Source of the DNA: Candidatus Babelota bacterium
Lineage (GTDB): Bacteria > JAGOBX01
Reading direction: 5' to 3'
Assembly (NCBI GenBank): GCA_017999075.1
Contig: JAGOBX010000223.1
Coordinates: 1-6,231 of the forward strand
DNA: 6,231 nucleotides
Each line of letters opens with the position of its first letter. Within the stretch, counting starts at the first letter, position 1. Of the stretch, positions 1 through 6,136 are shown in pieces. The notes beneath the pieces are model-generated. The model was not told the DNA's origin and searched no databases. It worked only from the letters and a program-made list of their open reading frames with translations. The position numbers and the translations under genes are program-made.

Positions 1-170
1 CTATAATCTTTCAATCTATAACCCTAAAGAGTTTTCTACAAAATTAAAAAACTTTCATCATTTTTAATTCGTTATATTCGTGGTTAAAATTGTTCTTCGG
101 TGTCATTCAGTGTCCTCGGTGGTTAAAAATCTCTACCACTGAAAACACGGAACGACACCGAAAAATACAA
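1..170. repeat. Dispersed repeat A, copy 1
   Basis: This copy is aligned with copy 2 at 343-525, roughly three quarters identical by eye. Shared blocks include CTATAAT.TTTCAATCT, AATAACC/TATAACC then TAAAG.GTTTTCT, TTTAATTCGTT..ATTCGTGG, and the GGTGTC...CAGTGTCCTCGGTGGT arm with its complement. The left edge is cut by the window. Offset between copies is 342 bp. It is non-coding on both strands. Confidence 0.85.
96..162. repeat. Long imperfect hairpin in repeat A copy 1
   Basis: The left arm 96-123 and right arm 135-162 are each 28 nt and complementary at 23 positions, with an 11-nt AT-rich loop. GTG triplets in the left arm start at 100, 110 and 119 (spacing 10, 9). CAC triplets in the right arm pair with them. 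The mirrored mismatches make this a degenerate, not a recent, palindrome. Confidence 0.85.
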
Positions 171-176
171 TTTACT

Positions 177-227
177 TTTCTGCCACAAAGACACCAAGTC
201 ACTAATTTTTTTCGTGTCTTTAGCGCC
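177..227. repeat. Dispersed repeat B, copy 1
   Basis: The block TTTTCTGCCACAAAGACACC, then an AT-rich spacer, then TTTTTTTCGTGTCTTTAG, recurs as 6067-6114 on the far side of the large gene in the same orientation. Internally, 181-198 and 210-227 are imperfect inverted repeats (12 of 18 positions, centred on AAAGACAC/GTGTCTTT). Confidence 0.75.
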
Positions 228-253
228 TTTCGCTGTTAATTTATCAATTGTCT

Positions 254-322
254 AATTCGTGTGAATTAGTGAAATTCGTGTAGAAAATTCTTTGACACGA
301 ATTACACAGATTCCCACGAATT
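254..322. repeat. Long imperfect hairpin of the TTCGTG/CACGAA type
   Basis: The left arm 254-281 and right arm 295-322 are each 28 nt and complementary at 24 positions, with a 13-nt loop. GTG triplets in the left arm start at 259, 269 and 278, spaced 10 and 9 nt as in the two repeat A hairpins although the flanking bases differ. A degenerate solo right arm is seen at 542-569. Confidence 0.85.
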
Positions 323-372
323 TTAAAACGCCAAAGCGTTTGCTATAATATTTCAATCTTTGAATCAATAAC
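295..372. repeat. Dispersed repeat C, copy 1
   Basis: It runs CACGAAT...CACGAATTTTAAAACGC, a small loop, GCGTTT, then an AT-rich tail ending TTTCAATCTTTGAAT. Related copies are at 659-730 and 6137-6210, and the tail also matches the first bases of the window. It contains a perfect 6-bp stem with a 4-nt loop (326-331 with 336-341). The 5' half doubles as the right arm of the 254-322 hairpin and the tail runs into repeat A copy 2, so the units are joined end to end. Confidence 0.75.
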
Positions 373-525
373 CATAAAGGGTTTTCTCTAAAATTAAAGC
401 CGCTCGTCATTTTATTCATTTAATTCGTTTTATTCGTGGTTAAAATTCTTTTTCGGTGTCCTTCAGTGTCCTCGGTGGTTAAAAATTTTCTACCACCGAA
501 AACACCGAATTACACGGAAATTTAA
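343..525. repeat. Dispersed repeat A, copy 2
   Basis: This is the second copy of the 1-170 unit, in direct orientation and 342 bp downstream. It is slightly longer through small insertions (for example near 360-372 and 400-418). The order C, A here mirrors the truncated C tail followed by A at the window start, so the composite A-B-hairpin-C unit is what repeats. Confidence 0.85.
452..519. repeat. Long imperfect hairpin in repeat A copy 2
   Basis: The left arm 452-479 and right arm 492-519 are each 28 nt and complementary at 22 positions, with a 12-nt loop. GTG triplets start at 456, 466 and 475 (10, 9 spacing). The loop-proximal end ACCACCGA/TCGGTGGT is fully paired. Confidence 0.85.
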
Positions 526-658
526 TTAAAAATATATTCAAACACGAATCTATCAAATCTAACGAATTTAAAATACAAAAGTATTATTTAACTGTATCCT
601 TCCGTTAAACCTGTATTCATCTGTTTAAAAAAATTTTTATACTGATTAATAAGTGATT
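526..658. other. Degenerate repeat-derived intergenic DNA
   Basis: No gene is seen. A solo, decayed CACGAAT...AACGAATTT arm lies at 542-569, similar to the right arm of the 254-322 hairpin. The segment around 595-628 carries words (TCCGTTAAACCTG, ATTCATCTGTTTA) that look like a further decayed repeat type; I cannot pair it within the window. Confidence 0.5.
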
Positions 659-730
659 AAACGAATTTTTACGAATTTTAAAAACGCTAAAGTGTTCTCA
701 ATAATTTTTAAATTTTGAAATCTAACAATA
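659..730. repeat. Dispersed repeat C, copy 2, just downstream of the large gene
   Basis: It has ACGAATTTTTACGAATTTTA, then AAACGCTAAAGTGTT and an AT-rich tail ending AATTTTGAAATC, matching copies 1 and 3. It starts 26 nt beyond the stop codon of the minus-strand gene. Its small stem (683-687 with 692-696) carries one mismatch when read on the minus strand and is followed there by a short T-run, so it is at best a weak terminator. Between it and the stop codon lies a short tandem of ATTGTCA (731-747, 2.4 copies). Confidence 0.65.
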
Positions 731-755
731 ATTGTCAATTGTCAATTTATTAAAC

Positions 756-3700
756 TTATTCGCGCCATAACTGTTCATTCGCTCCTGCTACTTTTTCACG
801 CTGCGTGTACCACCAATGATATCCTTCTCCATTCAATATTTTGGATTTAAACGGCGATCCTTTTGCTTTCGGCTTATTTGAACTGTCGCGGCTGCTCCAT
901 TGAAATTCATCAAAGAGATTGATATTACCTTTATCATCCATATCAAAAACAATATCAGATGCTGAATTATTTTTAAATGTTGTTTCCCATATCCGCGAAC
1001 CGTTTTTATCATACAATACAATCTGACCATTCTTTTCAAATACGCATCTTTCCGCCTTATTTTTATCGCGAGTTGAAAAAATAGGTCCTTCGTATGTTTT
1101 AAAATAATTATTTCTCTGAAATTCAAACCGGCGCGCTGATAATTCAAGATAACCGTCATTTGTGAATGTAAACGTGAAACTTTTATTTGCATTACTTATT
1201 GATTCGCCTTTTTTCAGTTCAGAACCGCCATACATATATGAATATTGACCATTTTTCGCGTCGGCGATTGCCTTGCGTTTATTGCGGTCAAATTTTTTGA
1301 TCGGCTTGCCATTGCATACAATCTGCAGTTCGCCATATTCGTTTATTGAAGCTGTAGCGCCAGGATTATCTTCCGTTTCCGTTTCCCATGCAATCTTATT
1401 GTCAGAAGTATAGACAACAAGATTACCGTTTTTTTCCATAACGCATCTATATGCCTTTTGTATTGGAAATTCCTGAATAGATTTAAAAGTTTTCACTGTA
1501 TCATATGGCGGCGTCTGCATCTGTGATATTTCTTTTCTGTGAGTTATTAGCCAGCCCTTGTTTTTATTCTCATCATTAGAATTTGGATTCTGAGATATTG
1601 AAAAATACATTGCTTTATTTTTATCAGTTGCGTGATAAATGAATTCATTCGGTTTCAATTCCTCGCCTGATTTGAGTTCTATCCTGTCTTCTTCGGTAAG
1701 TTTTTTCACTATAGGCGCAGGAACACCGCCCCATTTGCCGTAAACTTCAATTTCCCGGATTGAGTAATTTGGACCATACATTGCTTTTGTTCCACTCATA
1801 CGGATATATCTTGCAACCACATTATTTACCGAAAATTCGCGGTTATCAGCCGTTCCTTTAGTTATTTCAGCAATATCTATCCAGTCATAGTTATTCGGTG
1901 AAACCTGAATTTTATATTGAACGCCCGGATCTACCCAGTCAATTATAATTTTGTTAACAGTTGCATTTGCTTCAAGATCAACTGTAATTGTCTGTTTATC
2001 TCCGACTTCGCTCATCCATTTTGTAGCCGGATTTCCGTCAGTTGCATTTTTGAAATAAGATGTAACAGTTCCCGCCCGCATTTGAGAAGAAGCGGAAACC
2101 GGCTTATTCAACGCGAGATTTTCAGGTTCGGATTGAGAAACAGGCGCTGATTGAGCGCTCCAAACTTCAAATTCATAAATTGCAAAACCTATTTCAGTCA
2201 ATTTCCCATTTGCATCTACTTTCTCATAAAATTTCCGCAAGCGTGTCAAGCAATTTATCTTTACATATCTGGCTTTTATTTCATTGAAAGAAATATCTTT
2301 TTTCCCTTCTTTTCCATTATATACAGCCGCAAGATCCGTCCATTTTTTATTATCAGATGAAACGGAAACTATATATTCCAAAGCTGCTTCAGGCCGCCAG
2401 TTCAATGAAACTCCATTTATCAGAATTTCTCCGCCAATATCAACTGTAATCCATTCTCCGTCATTTGGCTGGGACATCCAATAAGACGACTGATTGCCGT
2501 CATTTGCCCAAGCAGGATTTCTTTCATCATAAAAACTGCTGACAAAAATCTTTTTATTTTTTGCGATATTCGCGCCCTTCAAAGGTTGCGCTTTAGCAAA
2601 AAGTCCGTTCACTTCAAATTCGTTCAGCGCGCAGCCCCATTTGCTCATCGGTTTAACGCATAATACACGCGCGCCGATTGCGATTGTTTTATCAATTATA
2701 AATTCGCGCGAGCCTTCAAATCCGTCGGTAACTTTAACAATATCTGTCCATATAACATTATCTTTTGTAATTTGAATTTTATATTCTTTTGCCGCGTTCC
2801 AATCCCAATTTACAATAAACCTGTCAATTTCAACCGGACTTTCAAAGAAAACTGCCAGCCAGTCGTTTTCCACGCCGCTTGACACCCAATGAGTCAAAGG
2901 ATCGCCGTCAATTGCGCTTTTTGAAGAATAATCCTTTTTAGCGTTTGGATTTCTTTCTATCATACTCGCATGCGCTTCGCTATTTGATTTAACAATTCCT
3001 TTTTGTGCTTGGTTCATTGTCCGCCAATCTGATTTTACAGAAGTCATACTATTTTTTTTGTTCTCATAAAAATTGAAGACAATCTTGTTATCTTTGTCAA
3101 ATATATTCAAATCTCCGTTATCTGTAAGTTTCAGATAATTATTCGGATATGCCGGAACATTTGATTTCCAATTGCCTTCCCTGCCATTATCGTCGAATGT
3201 TGAAAATTTACCTTCTTTACTAATCATCAAAACCGGATTATCCTGAACTATAATTTCAGATGCCCAGAGCATTTTTTTGGAAGAAACCTCATAAATTTTC
3301 AATATGCCGCGGGTATTCTGAAACGGCTCAAATTCAAGCGAATATTGACCATTTTTTGAAACAAGCTTATTGCCAACTCTAAATTTTTCGCCAATAGTCA
3401 GCATATCATCCACAACAATTTGCGGAGTTAACTGCGGATTTTTATTTTCAAAAAAAGTAAATATCGCCTTCCCGTTTTTATCAAACATTTTCAGGTCGCC
3501 GCCGTTTGTCAACTGAACATAATTATTCGGATTAACAGTTGCATTGCAAATATTGGATTCTACATCAAATTTATTAAATGATGAAAATTTTCCGTCAGCT
3601 CCCATTTTCAGAGTTATACCGAGATTAAGCGTAGAATACCAGATTTCTTTATTATTCCAGTCATAAATATATAAACGGTTTACGCCGCCATTATCAGTTT

Positions 3701-5990
3701 TAAACTCAAGTTTATAATTGGCATTTTTGGAAAGCAGTTTATTCCCGATTTTAAAAATACCATTTGGCCCGAGAATATCGTCGCTTGAAGGAATCTGATT
3801 TTGTTGGATTTGATTTGAAGAAACTGATGTATTTTGAACAGGTGTTTGAGCCGCTTCACGGCTTTTAAAAAGCGCGTAGAGATTTTTGTCGAAATCTTCG
3901 TCTTTTGCGCCTTTTGATATTGCGGCATTAATTAAAGCGCGCACATCCTTGAATTTTGATATTGTTTCCGGTTTGCCGAAATCGGACTGTGGTATTGCTT
4001 TCTTACCGTCGATTATTTCAGCCATTGCCTTATTAGCCGCATTGATTTCTGTCAGCGTGCCTGAACTCTTATTTTCAAAAAAAACATAGATAGACGCGCC
4101 TGATTTATCGAACAGCCGTAAATCGCCTGCATCAGTCAATTGAAGATAATTATCCGGATTTTTCGGGGCATCGCATTTCCAATTTTCGTATCCGGTAGGA
4201 TACATGCTTGACAATTTTCCGTCTGCCCACATTTTTATTGTACCTGCTAAATTCATTTTAGAATACCAGAGTTCATTATTATTTGAATCATAGATATAAA
4301 ACCTGTTGCTTCCTCCATTATCAGTTTTGAATTCAACTCGGTATTTGCCATTTTTTGAAGTCAGTTTATCGCCGATTTTCATTGAACTATTAGGGCTAAG
4401 TATGTCCGCGCCACTCGGAATTGAAGAATTAGACGTTGACTGCTGTGAGTTTGTTTGATGATTTTGCGTCGTTTGATTTGAAGATTGTTGAATATTTTGC
4501 GTTTGAGTTTGCTGAGTGGCAGATGCAGTTGCCGCAACCTTTTGCGCCGCGCCAGGAACCGAGCCTTCAACTCCCCATAATTCAAATTCAATAATCATAG
4601 CGGAATTATTCGAAGATTGACACCCTTTGCTTATTGCTACTCGAACATAGCGGGCAATAAATTCCGTTACATTCTTATCTGTAATTGACTCTTTATTGTT
4701 TGAAACAGAATCAACATTTGTCCATTTTTTGTTATCTGAACTTTTTTGTATAACAAATTCAGGTATAACATATTCAGGATAATTGCTGTAATGTTTAATA
4801 ACATAATGCCATATTGTGTGTTCTTTTTCCAAGTCAACAGTCAATATTTTATCATTGTCGTTTGTGAACCAGAAAGTCGTAGCGCTGCCGTCAATAGCGC
4901 GTGCGCCGTTATACGAAACTCCTGCGCTTCCGCTTTCAATATATTTTTTATTAAGCGCCACATTTTTTAACTCTAATGTCTGACTTACGGGAGGAGTTTG
5001 ATCCTGCTGCTGCGCTGCTCCTGTATTTTCAACGCCATAAACTTCAAAATCAAGAATAACTCCTATTGAGTTTGAGTTCTGCATTCCTTTAATTATTGCT
5101 ATCTGTACATAGCGCGCAGTAAATTCATCTACTGATTTATCGGTTTTATCAGCACTGTTATTTCTAACCGAATCCACTACTGTCCAAGTTTTATTATCCG
5201 AACTTTTTAAAATATCAAAATCTGAAGTTCTATAAGAAACCGTTAAATGATGTTTGACAACATAACGCGAAATGCGGTATTCTTTCCCTAAATCTACGGT
5301 TAAATTTTTTTCATTATCGTTGGTGTACCAAAAAGTCAGAGCATTACCGTCCAACGCTTTTTCGCCGTTGTAATAAGATGCAACACTGCCGCTTTCAACA
5401 TATTTTTTATTTAATGCAACATTCGTCGGCGGTTGGGTTTGCTCTGATGACCCTGAAGCCGACCGAACGCCGCGGCCTGTTGATCTTGCATCCCTTGATC
5501 TGCCGGTTGAAGTTCTATCAGTCGATTTTACTTTACGGCTTCTTACTCCCCGCGCTGAACCGCTTTCTGAAGTTTCTTTGTTTTCGGTCTGCGAATTTGC
5601 TTTTTCAAGCGCAGCTTGTTTTTCAAGCGTTTTCATCAATGATTCAAGATTATTCGGGTCAATCTCCGCAGATGTCTGACCGCCAGCGCTTCTAACTCCC
5701 CGGCCCCTGCCAGCCGAACGCACACTGCGCTGCGAATTCTCATCGGAAGATTTTGATTCTTTTTTTTCTTCTTCAGTCATTAGTTTTAACAGTTCATCCG
5801 GCGTCAATATTTTTTCTTTGCTGACTTCATCAGCTGATTTTTCAACATTTTTATCCGCGCTTCTTACGCTTCTTGACCGTGATGAGTTTCTAACTCCGCG
5901 TTCATTGTTCGCGAATAATTCGATTTCCCAAAACAATACAAACACAAATAACACAAAACACATTCTTGAAAAATTTTTAAAATTTTTCAT
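756..5990 (-). CDS. Giant exported multi-domain adhesin-like protein with discoidin (F5/8 type C) and bulb-lectin-like repeats
   Basis: The frame is unbroken for 1744 residues from ATG (5988-5990) to TAA (756-758). The start is supported by an ideal ribosome binding site 7 nt upstream and an immediate signal peptide. Domain order by residue: signal peptide 1-27; Arg-rich RGVRSA-motif region 31-180; discoidin-like 189-320 and 342-474; Q/N/S/T linker 485-525; lectin-like repeats 528-640, 736-851 and 862-979; discoidin-like 995-1130, 1138-1278 and 1290-1418; lectin-like 1437-1567 and 1583-1696; basic/aromatic tail to 1744. The families are known as carbohydrate- or surface-binding folds, and I infer a secreted glycan-binding adhesin or scaffold. 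I see no catalytic domain, transmembrane anchor, LPxTG motif or recognisable C-terminal secretion domain. A helical charged linker (about 641-718) separates the first two lectin-like repeats. No specific named protein is recognised. A non-catalytic subunit of a polysaccharide-degrading system is an alternative. The coding region is certain, the fold assignments are good, and the ligand is unknown. Confidence 0.96.
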   Translation of the reverse strand: MKNFKNFSRMCFVLFVFVLFWEIELFANNERGVRNSSRSRSVRSADKNVEKSADEVSKEKILTPDELLKLMTEEEKKESKSSDENSQRSVRSAGRGRGVRSAGGQTSAEIDPNNLESLMKTLEKQAALEKANSQTENKETSESGSARGVRSRKVKSTDRTSTGRSRDARSTGRGVRSASGSSEQTQPPTNVALNKKYVESGSVASYYNGEKALDGNALTFWYTNDNEKNLTVDLGKEYRISRYVVKHHLTVSYRTSDFDILKSSDNKTWTVVDSVRNNSADKTDKSVDEFTARYVQIAIIKGMQNSNSIGVILDFEVYGVENTGAAQQQDQTPPVSQTLELKNVALNKKYIESGSAGVSYNGARAIDGSATTFWFTNDNDKILTVDLEKEHTIWHYVIKHYSNYPEYVIPEFVIQKSSDNKKWTNVDSVSNNKESITDKNVTEFIARYVRVAISKGCQSSNNSAMIIEFELWGVEGSVPGAAQKVAATASATQQTQTQNIQQSSNQTTQNHQTNSQQSTSNSSIPSGADILSPNSSMKIGDKLTSKNGKYRVEFKTDNGGSNRFYIYDSNNNELWYSKMNLAGTIKMWADGKLSSMYPTGYENWKCDAPKNPDNYLQLTDAGDLRLFDKSGASIYVFFENKSSGTLTEINAANKAMAEIIDGKKAIPQSDFGKPETISKFKDVRALINAAISKGAKDEDFDKNLYALFKSREAAQTPVQNTSVSSNQIQQNQIPSSDDILGPNGIFKIGNKLLSKNANYKLEFKTDNGGVNRLYIYDWNNKEIWYSTLNLGITLKMGADGKFSSFNKFDVESNICNATVNPNNYVQLTNGGDLKMFDKNGKAIFTFFENKNPQLTPQIVVDDMLTIGEKFRVGNKLVSKNGQYSLEFEPFQNTRGILKIYEVSSKKMLWASEIIVQDNPVLMISKEGKFSTFDDNGREGNWKSNVPAYPNNYLKLTDNGDLNIFDKDNKIVFNFYENKKNSMTSVKSDWRTMNQAQKGIVKSNSEAHASMIERNPNAKKDYSSKSAIDGDPLTHWVSSGVENDWLAVFFESPVEIDRFIVNWDWNAAKEYKIQITKDNVIWTDIVKVTDGFEGSREFIIDKTIAIGARVLCVKPMSKWGCALNEFEVNGLFAKAQPLKGANIAKNKKIFVSSFYDERNPAWANDGNQSSYWMSQPNDGEWITVDIGGEILINGVSLNWRPEAALEYIVSVSSDNKKWTDLAAVYNGKEGKKDISFNEIKARYVKINCLTRLRKFYEKVDANGKLTEIGFAIYEFEVWSAQSAPVSQSEPENLALNKPVSASSQMRAGTVTSYFKNATDGNPATKWMSEVGDKQTITVDLEANATVNKIIIDWVDPGVQYKIQVSPNNYDWIDIAEITKGTADNREFSVNNVVARYIRMSGTKAMYGPNYSIREIEVYGKWGGVPAPIVKKLTEEDRIELKSGEELKPNEFIYHATDKNKAMYFSISQNPNSNDENKNKGWLITHRKEISQMQTPPYDTVKTFKSIQEFPIQKAYRCVMEKNGNLVVYTSDNKIAWETETEDNPGATASINEYGELQIVCNGKPIKKFDRNKRKAIADAKNGQYSYMYGGSELKKGESISNANKSFTFTFTNDGYLELSARRFEFQRNNYFKTYEGPIFSTRDKNKAERCVFEKNGQIVLYDKNGSRIWETTFKNNSASDIVFDMDDKGNINLFDEFQWSSRDSSNKPKAKGSPFKSKILNGEGYHWWYTQREKVAGANEQLWRE
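903..1682 (-). other. Bulb-type lectin-like repeats 4 and 5
   Basis: The repeats lie at residues 1437-1567 and 1583-1696. Both contain a near-identical strand pair: R-C-V-M-E-K-N-G-N-L-V-V-Y (1515-1527) and R-C-V-F-E-K-N-G-Q-I-V-L-Y (1648-1660). Each is followed about ten residues later by [IA]-W-E-T. This is the closest approach in the protein to the classical Q-x-D-x-N-x-V-x-Y lectin site, with N-x-V-x-Y retained in repeat 4. A 48-residue tail (1697-1744) rich in Lys, Ser and Trp ends the protein; it carries no recognised anchor. Confidence 0.65.
1737..3008 (-). other. Discoidin-like (F5/8 type C, CBM32-like) domains 3 to 5
   Basis: The domains lie at residues 995-1130, 1138-1278 and 1290-1418. 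Their ligand-loop signatures are A-I-D-G-D-P-L-T-H-W (1026-1035), A-N-D-G-N-Q-S-S-Y-W (1162-1171) and A-T-D-G-N-P-A-T-K-W (1316-1325). Domains 4 and 5 keep the A-R-Y-[VI] strand (1240-1243, 1393-1396); domain 3 has a degenerate G-A-R-V-L instead. All end in an E-[FI]-E-V strand. Domain 3 has a Cys pair (1111, 1120) that could form a local disulfide after export. They are more diverged from each other than domains 1 and 2. Confidence 0.82.
3054..4409 (-). other. Three bulb-type lectin-like (beta-prism) repeats, 1 to 3
   Basis: The repeats lie at residues 528-640, 736-851 and 862-979. Each has the order I-G-[DNE]-K-[LF], S-K-N-[GA]-x-Y-x-[LV]-E-F, a short [IL]-Y-[DE] strand, L-W or I-W, a D-G-K or E-G-K-[LF]-S turn, then N-[NY]-Y-x-[KQ]-L-T-[DN]-x-G-D-L-x-[LIM]-F-D-K and a final [FY]-F-E-N-K or F-Y-E-N-K. 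This resembles B-lectin (mannose-specific) repeats, whose classical Q-x-D-x-N-x-V-x-Y site is replaced here by the T-x-x-G-D-L-x-x-F variant. Sugar binding is therefore not assured. Repeats 1 and 2 match at 40 of 58 positions over their first halves. A charged, probably helical segment (641-718) is inserted between repeats 1 and 2; repeats 2 and 3 are almost contiguous. Confidence 0.7.
4569..5426 (-). other. Discoidin-like (F5/8 type C, CBM32-like) domains 1 and 2
   Basis: Two domains, at residues 189-320 and 342-474, each begin N-V-A-L-N-K-K-Y. Each has a D-G-[NS]-A-x-T-F-W loop (213-221 and 366-374), which is the metal/ligand loop signature of the family, then T-V-D-L, a K-S-S-D-N-K-x-W-T strand, A-R-Y-V near the end and a final [DE]-F-E-[VL]-[YW]-G strand. 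Over the first 51 residues they match at 35 positions by hand alignment, which suggests a fairly recent internal duplication. The family typically binds terminal galactose-type sugars or other surface ligands; the specificity here cannot be read. A proline/glutamine linker joins the two domains. A Q/N/S/T-rich linker (residues 485-525) follows. Confidence 0.85.
5451..5900 (-). repeat. Arg-rich RGVRSA-motif repeat region (residues 31-180)
   Basis: The six-residue motif R-x-[VA]-[RK]-[SN]-x, usually ending S-A or S-T, occurs eight times in the mature N-terminus: residues 31-36, 40-45, 88-93, 97-102, 147-152, 152-157, 166-171 and 173-178. They form three basic clusters. The first two clusters each hold two motifs exactly 9 residues apart. 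Between clusters lie acidic, probably helical stretches (46-87 and 105-146) that resemble each other: T-P-D-E-L-L-K-L-M in one, D-P-N-N-L-E-S-L-M in the other. The region looks like a duplicated 'basic motif plus acidic helix' module, probably disordered or partly helical. I recognise no named domain. Binding to polyanions, a protease processing site or an inter-chain charge contact are all possible. Confidence 0.8.
5910..5990 (-). other. Sec-type signal peptide (residues 1-27)
   Basis: The N-terminus has a basic n-region with K2, K5 and R9. A hydrophobic core of Phe, Val and Leu follows at residues 11-20, then a short segment ending L-F-A (25-27) before N-N-E. The likely signal peptidase I cleavage is after Ala27. 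This predicts export across the inner membrane. Cys11 sits at the start of the hydrophobic core, not after it, so this is not a lipoprotein signal. Confidence 0.85.
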
Positions 5991-5997
5991 AACAAAA

Positions 5998-6003
5998 CCC
6001 TCC
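5998..6003 (-). promoter_or_regulatory. Strong Shine-Dalgarno site for the large gene
   Basis: On the minus strand the sequence reads CGGAGGG followed by TTTTGTT and then ATG. The GGAGGG core lies 7 nt from the start codon, close to the optimum. It fixes the ATG at 5990 as the translation start, and no upstream in-frame alternative is needed. Confidence 0.9.
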
Positions 6004-6018
6004 GAAAAATAAATATAA

Positions 6019-6047
6019 ATTTTACTTGTATAAACCGTTGTAATCAG
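6019..6047 (-). promoter_or_regulatory. Candidate sigma70-type promoter of the large gene
   Basis: On the minus strand, TAAAAT (6019-6024, five of six matches to TATAAT) is preceded by a 17-nt spacer and CTGATT (6042-6047, three of six matches to TTGACA). The implied transcript would begin near 6012, leaving a leader of about 20 nt that contains the Shine-Dalgarno site. The -35 match is weak and the region is very AT-rich, so a chance match is quite possible. A weak 5-bp inverted repeat (AACCG/CGGTT, 6033-6037 with 6049-6053) overlaps it. Confidence 0.3.
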
Positions 6048-6066
6048 CCGGTTATTTTTAAATTAT

Positions 6067-6114
6067 TTTTCTGCAACTAAGACACCAGGATACAATTTTT
6101 TTCGTGTCTAAGAA
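6067..6114. repeat. Dispersed repeat B, copy 2, upstream of the large gene
   Basis: It runs TTTTCTGCAACTAAGACACC, a spacer, then TTTTTTTCGTGTCTAAG, matching 177-222. It contains an imperfect inverted repeat, CTAAGACACCA (6077-6087) with TCGTGTCTAAG (6102-6112), nine of eleven positions paired. It lies upstream of the candidate promoter. Confidence 0.75.
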
Positions 6115-6136
6115 AGTAGTGTCTGAAAATTTTTTT

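Noticed and set aside
1-755. Possible CRISPR array because of repeated words
   Set aside because: The repeats are degenerate, palindromic and irregularly spaced, with no constant repeat and unique spacers of uniform length.
1-755. tRNA or other known structured RNA genes
   Set aside because: The hairpins are simple long stem-loops. No cloverleaf, T-loop GTTCRA context or riboswitch core was found.
759-902. C-terminal cell-surface anchor or secretion domain in the tail
   Set aside because: The 48-residue tail has no LPxTG, no hydrophobic segment and no recognisable type IX or autotransporter signature.
5910-5990. Lipoprotein lipobox at Cys11
   Set aside because: Cys11 comes before the hydrophobic core and is preceded by F-S-R-M, so it cannot be a lipobox cysteine.
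833-6012. Several open frames of 64-119 codons on both strands overlapping the large gene
   Set aside because: They lie within or across the long domain-supported gene, have no ribosome binding site that stands out, and their translations look like shadow frames without recognisable domains.
6033-6053. AACCG/CGGTT inverted repeat as an operator or terminator
   Set aside because: It has only a 5-bp stem with an 11-nt loop in AT-rich DNA; this can arise by chance and has no second copy.
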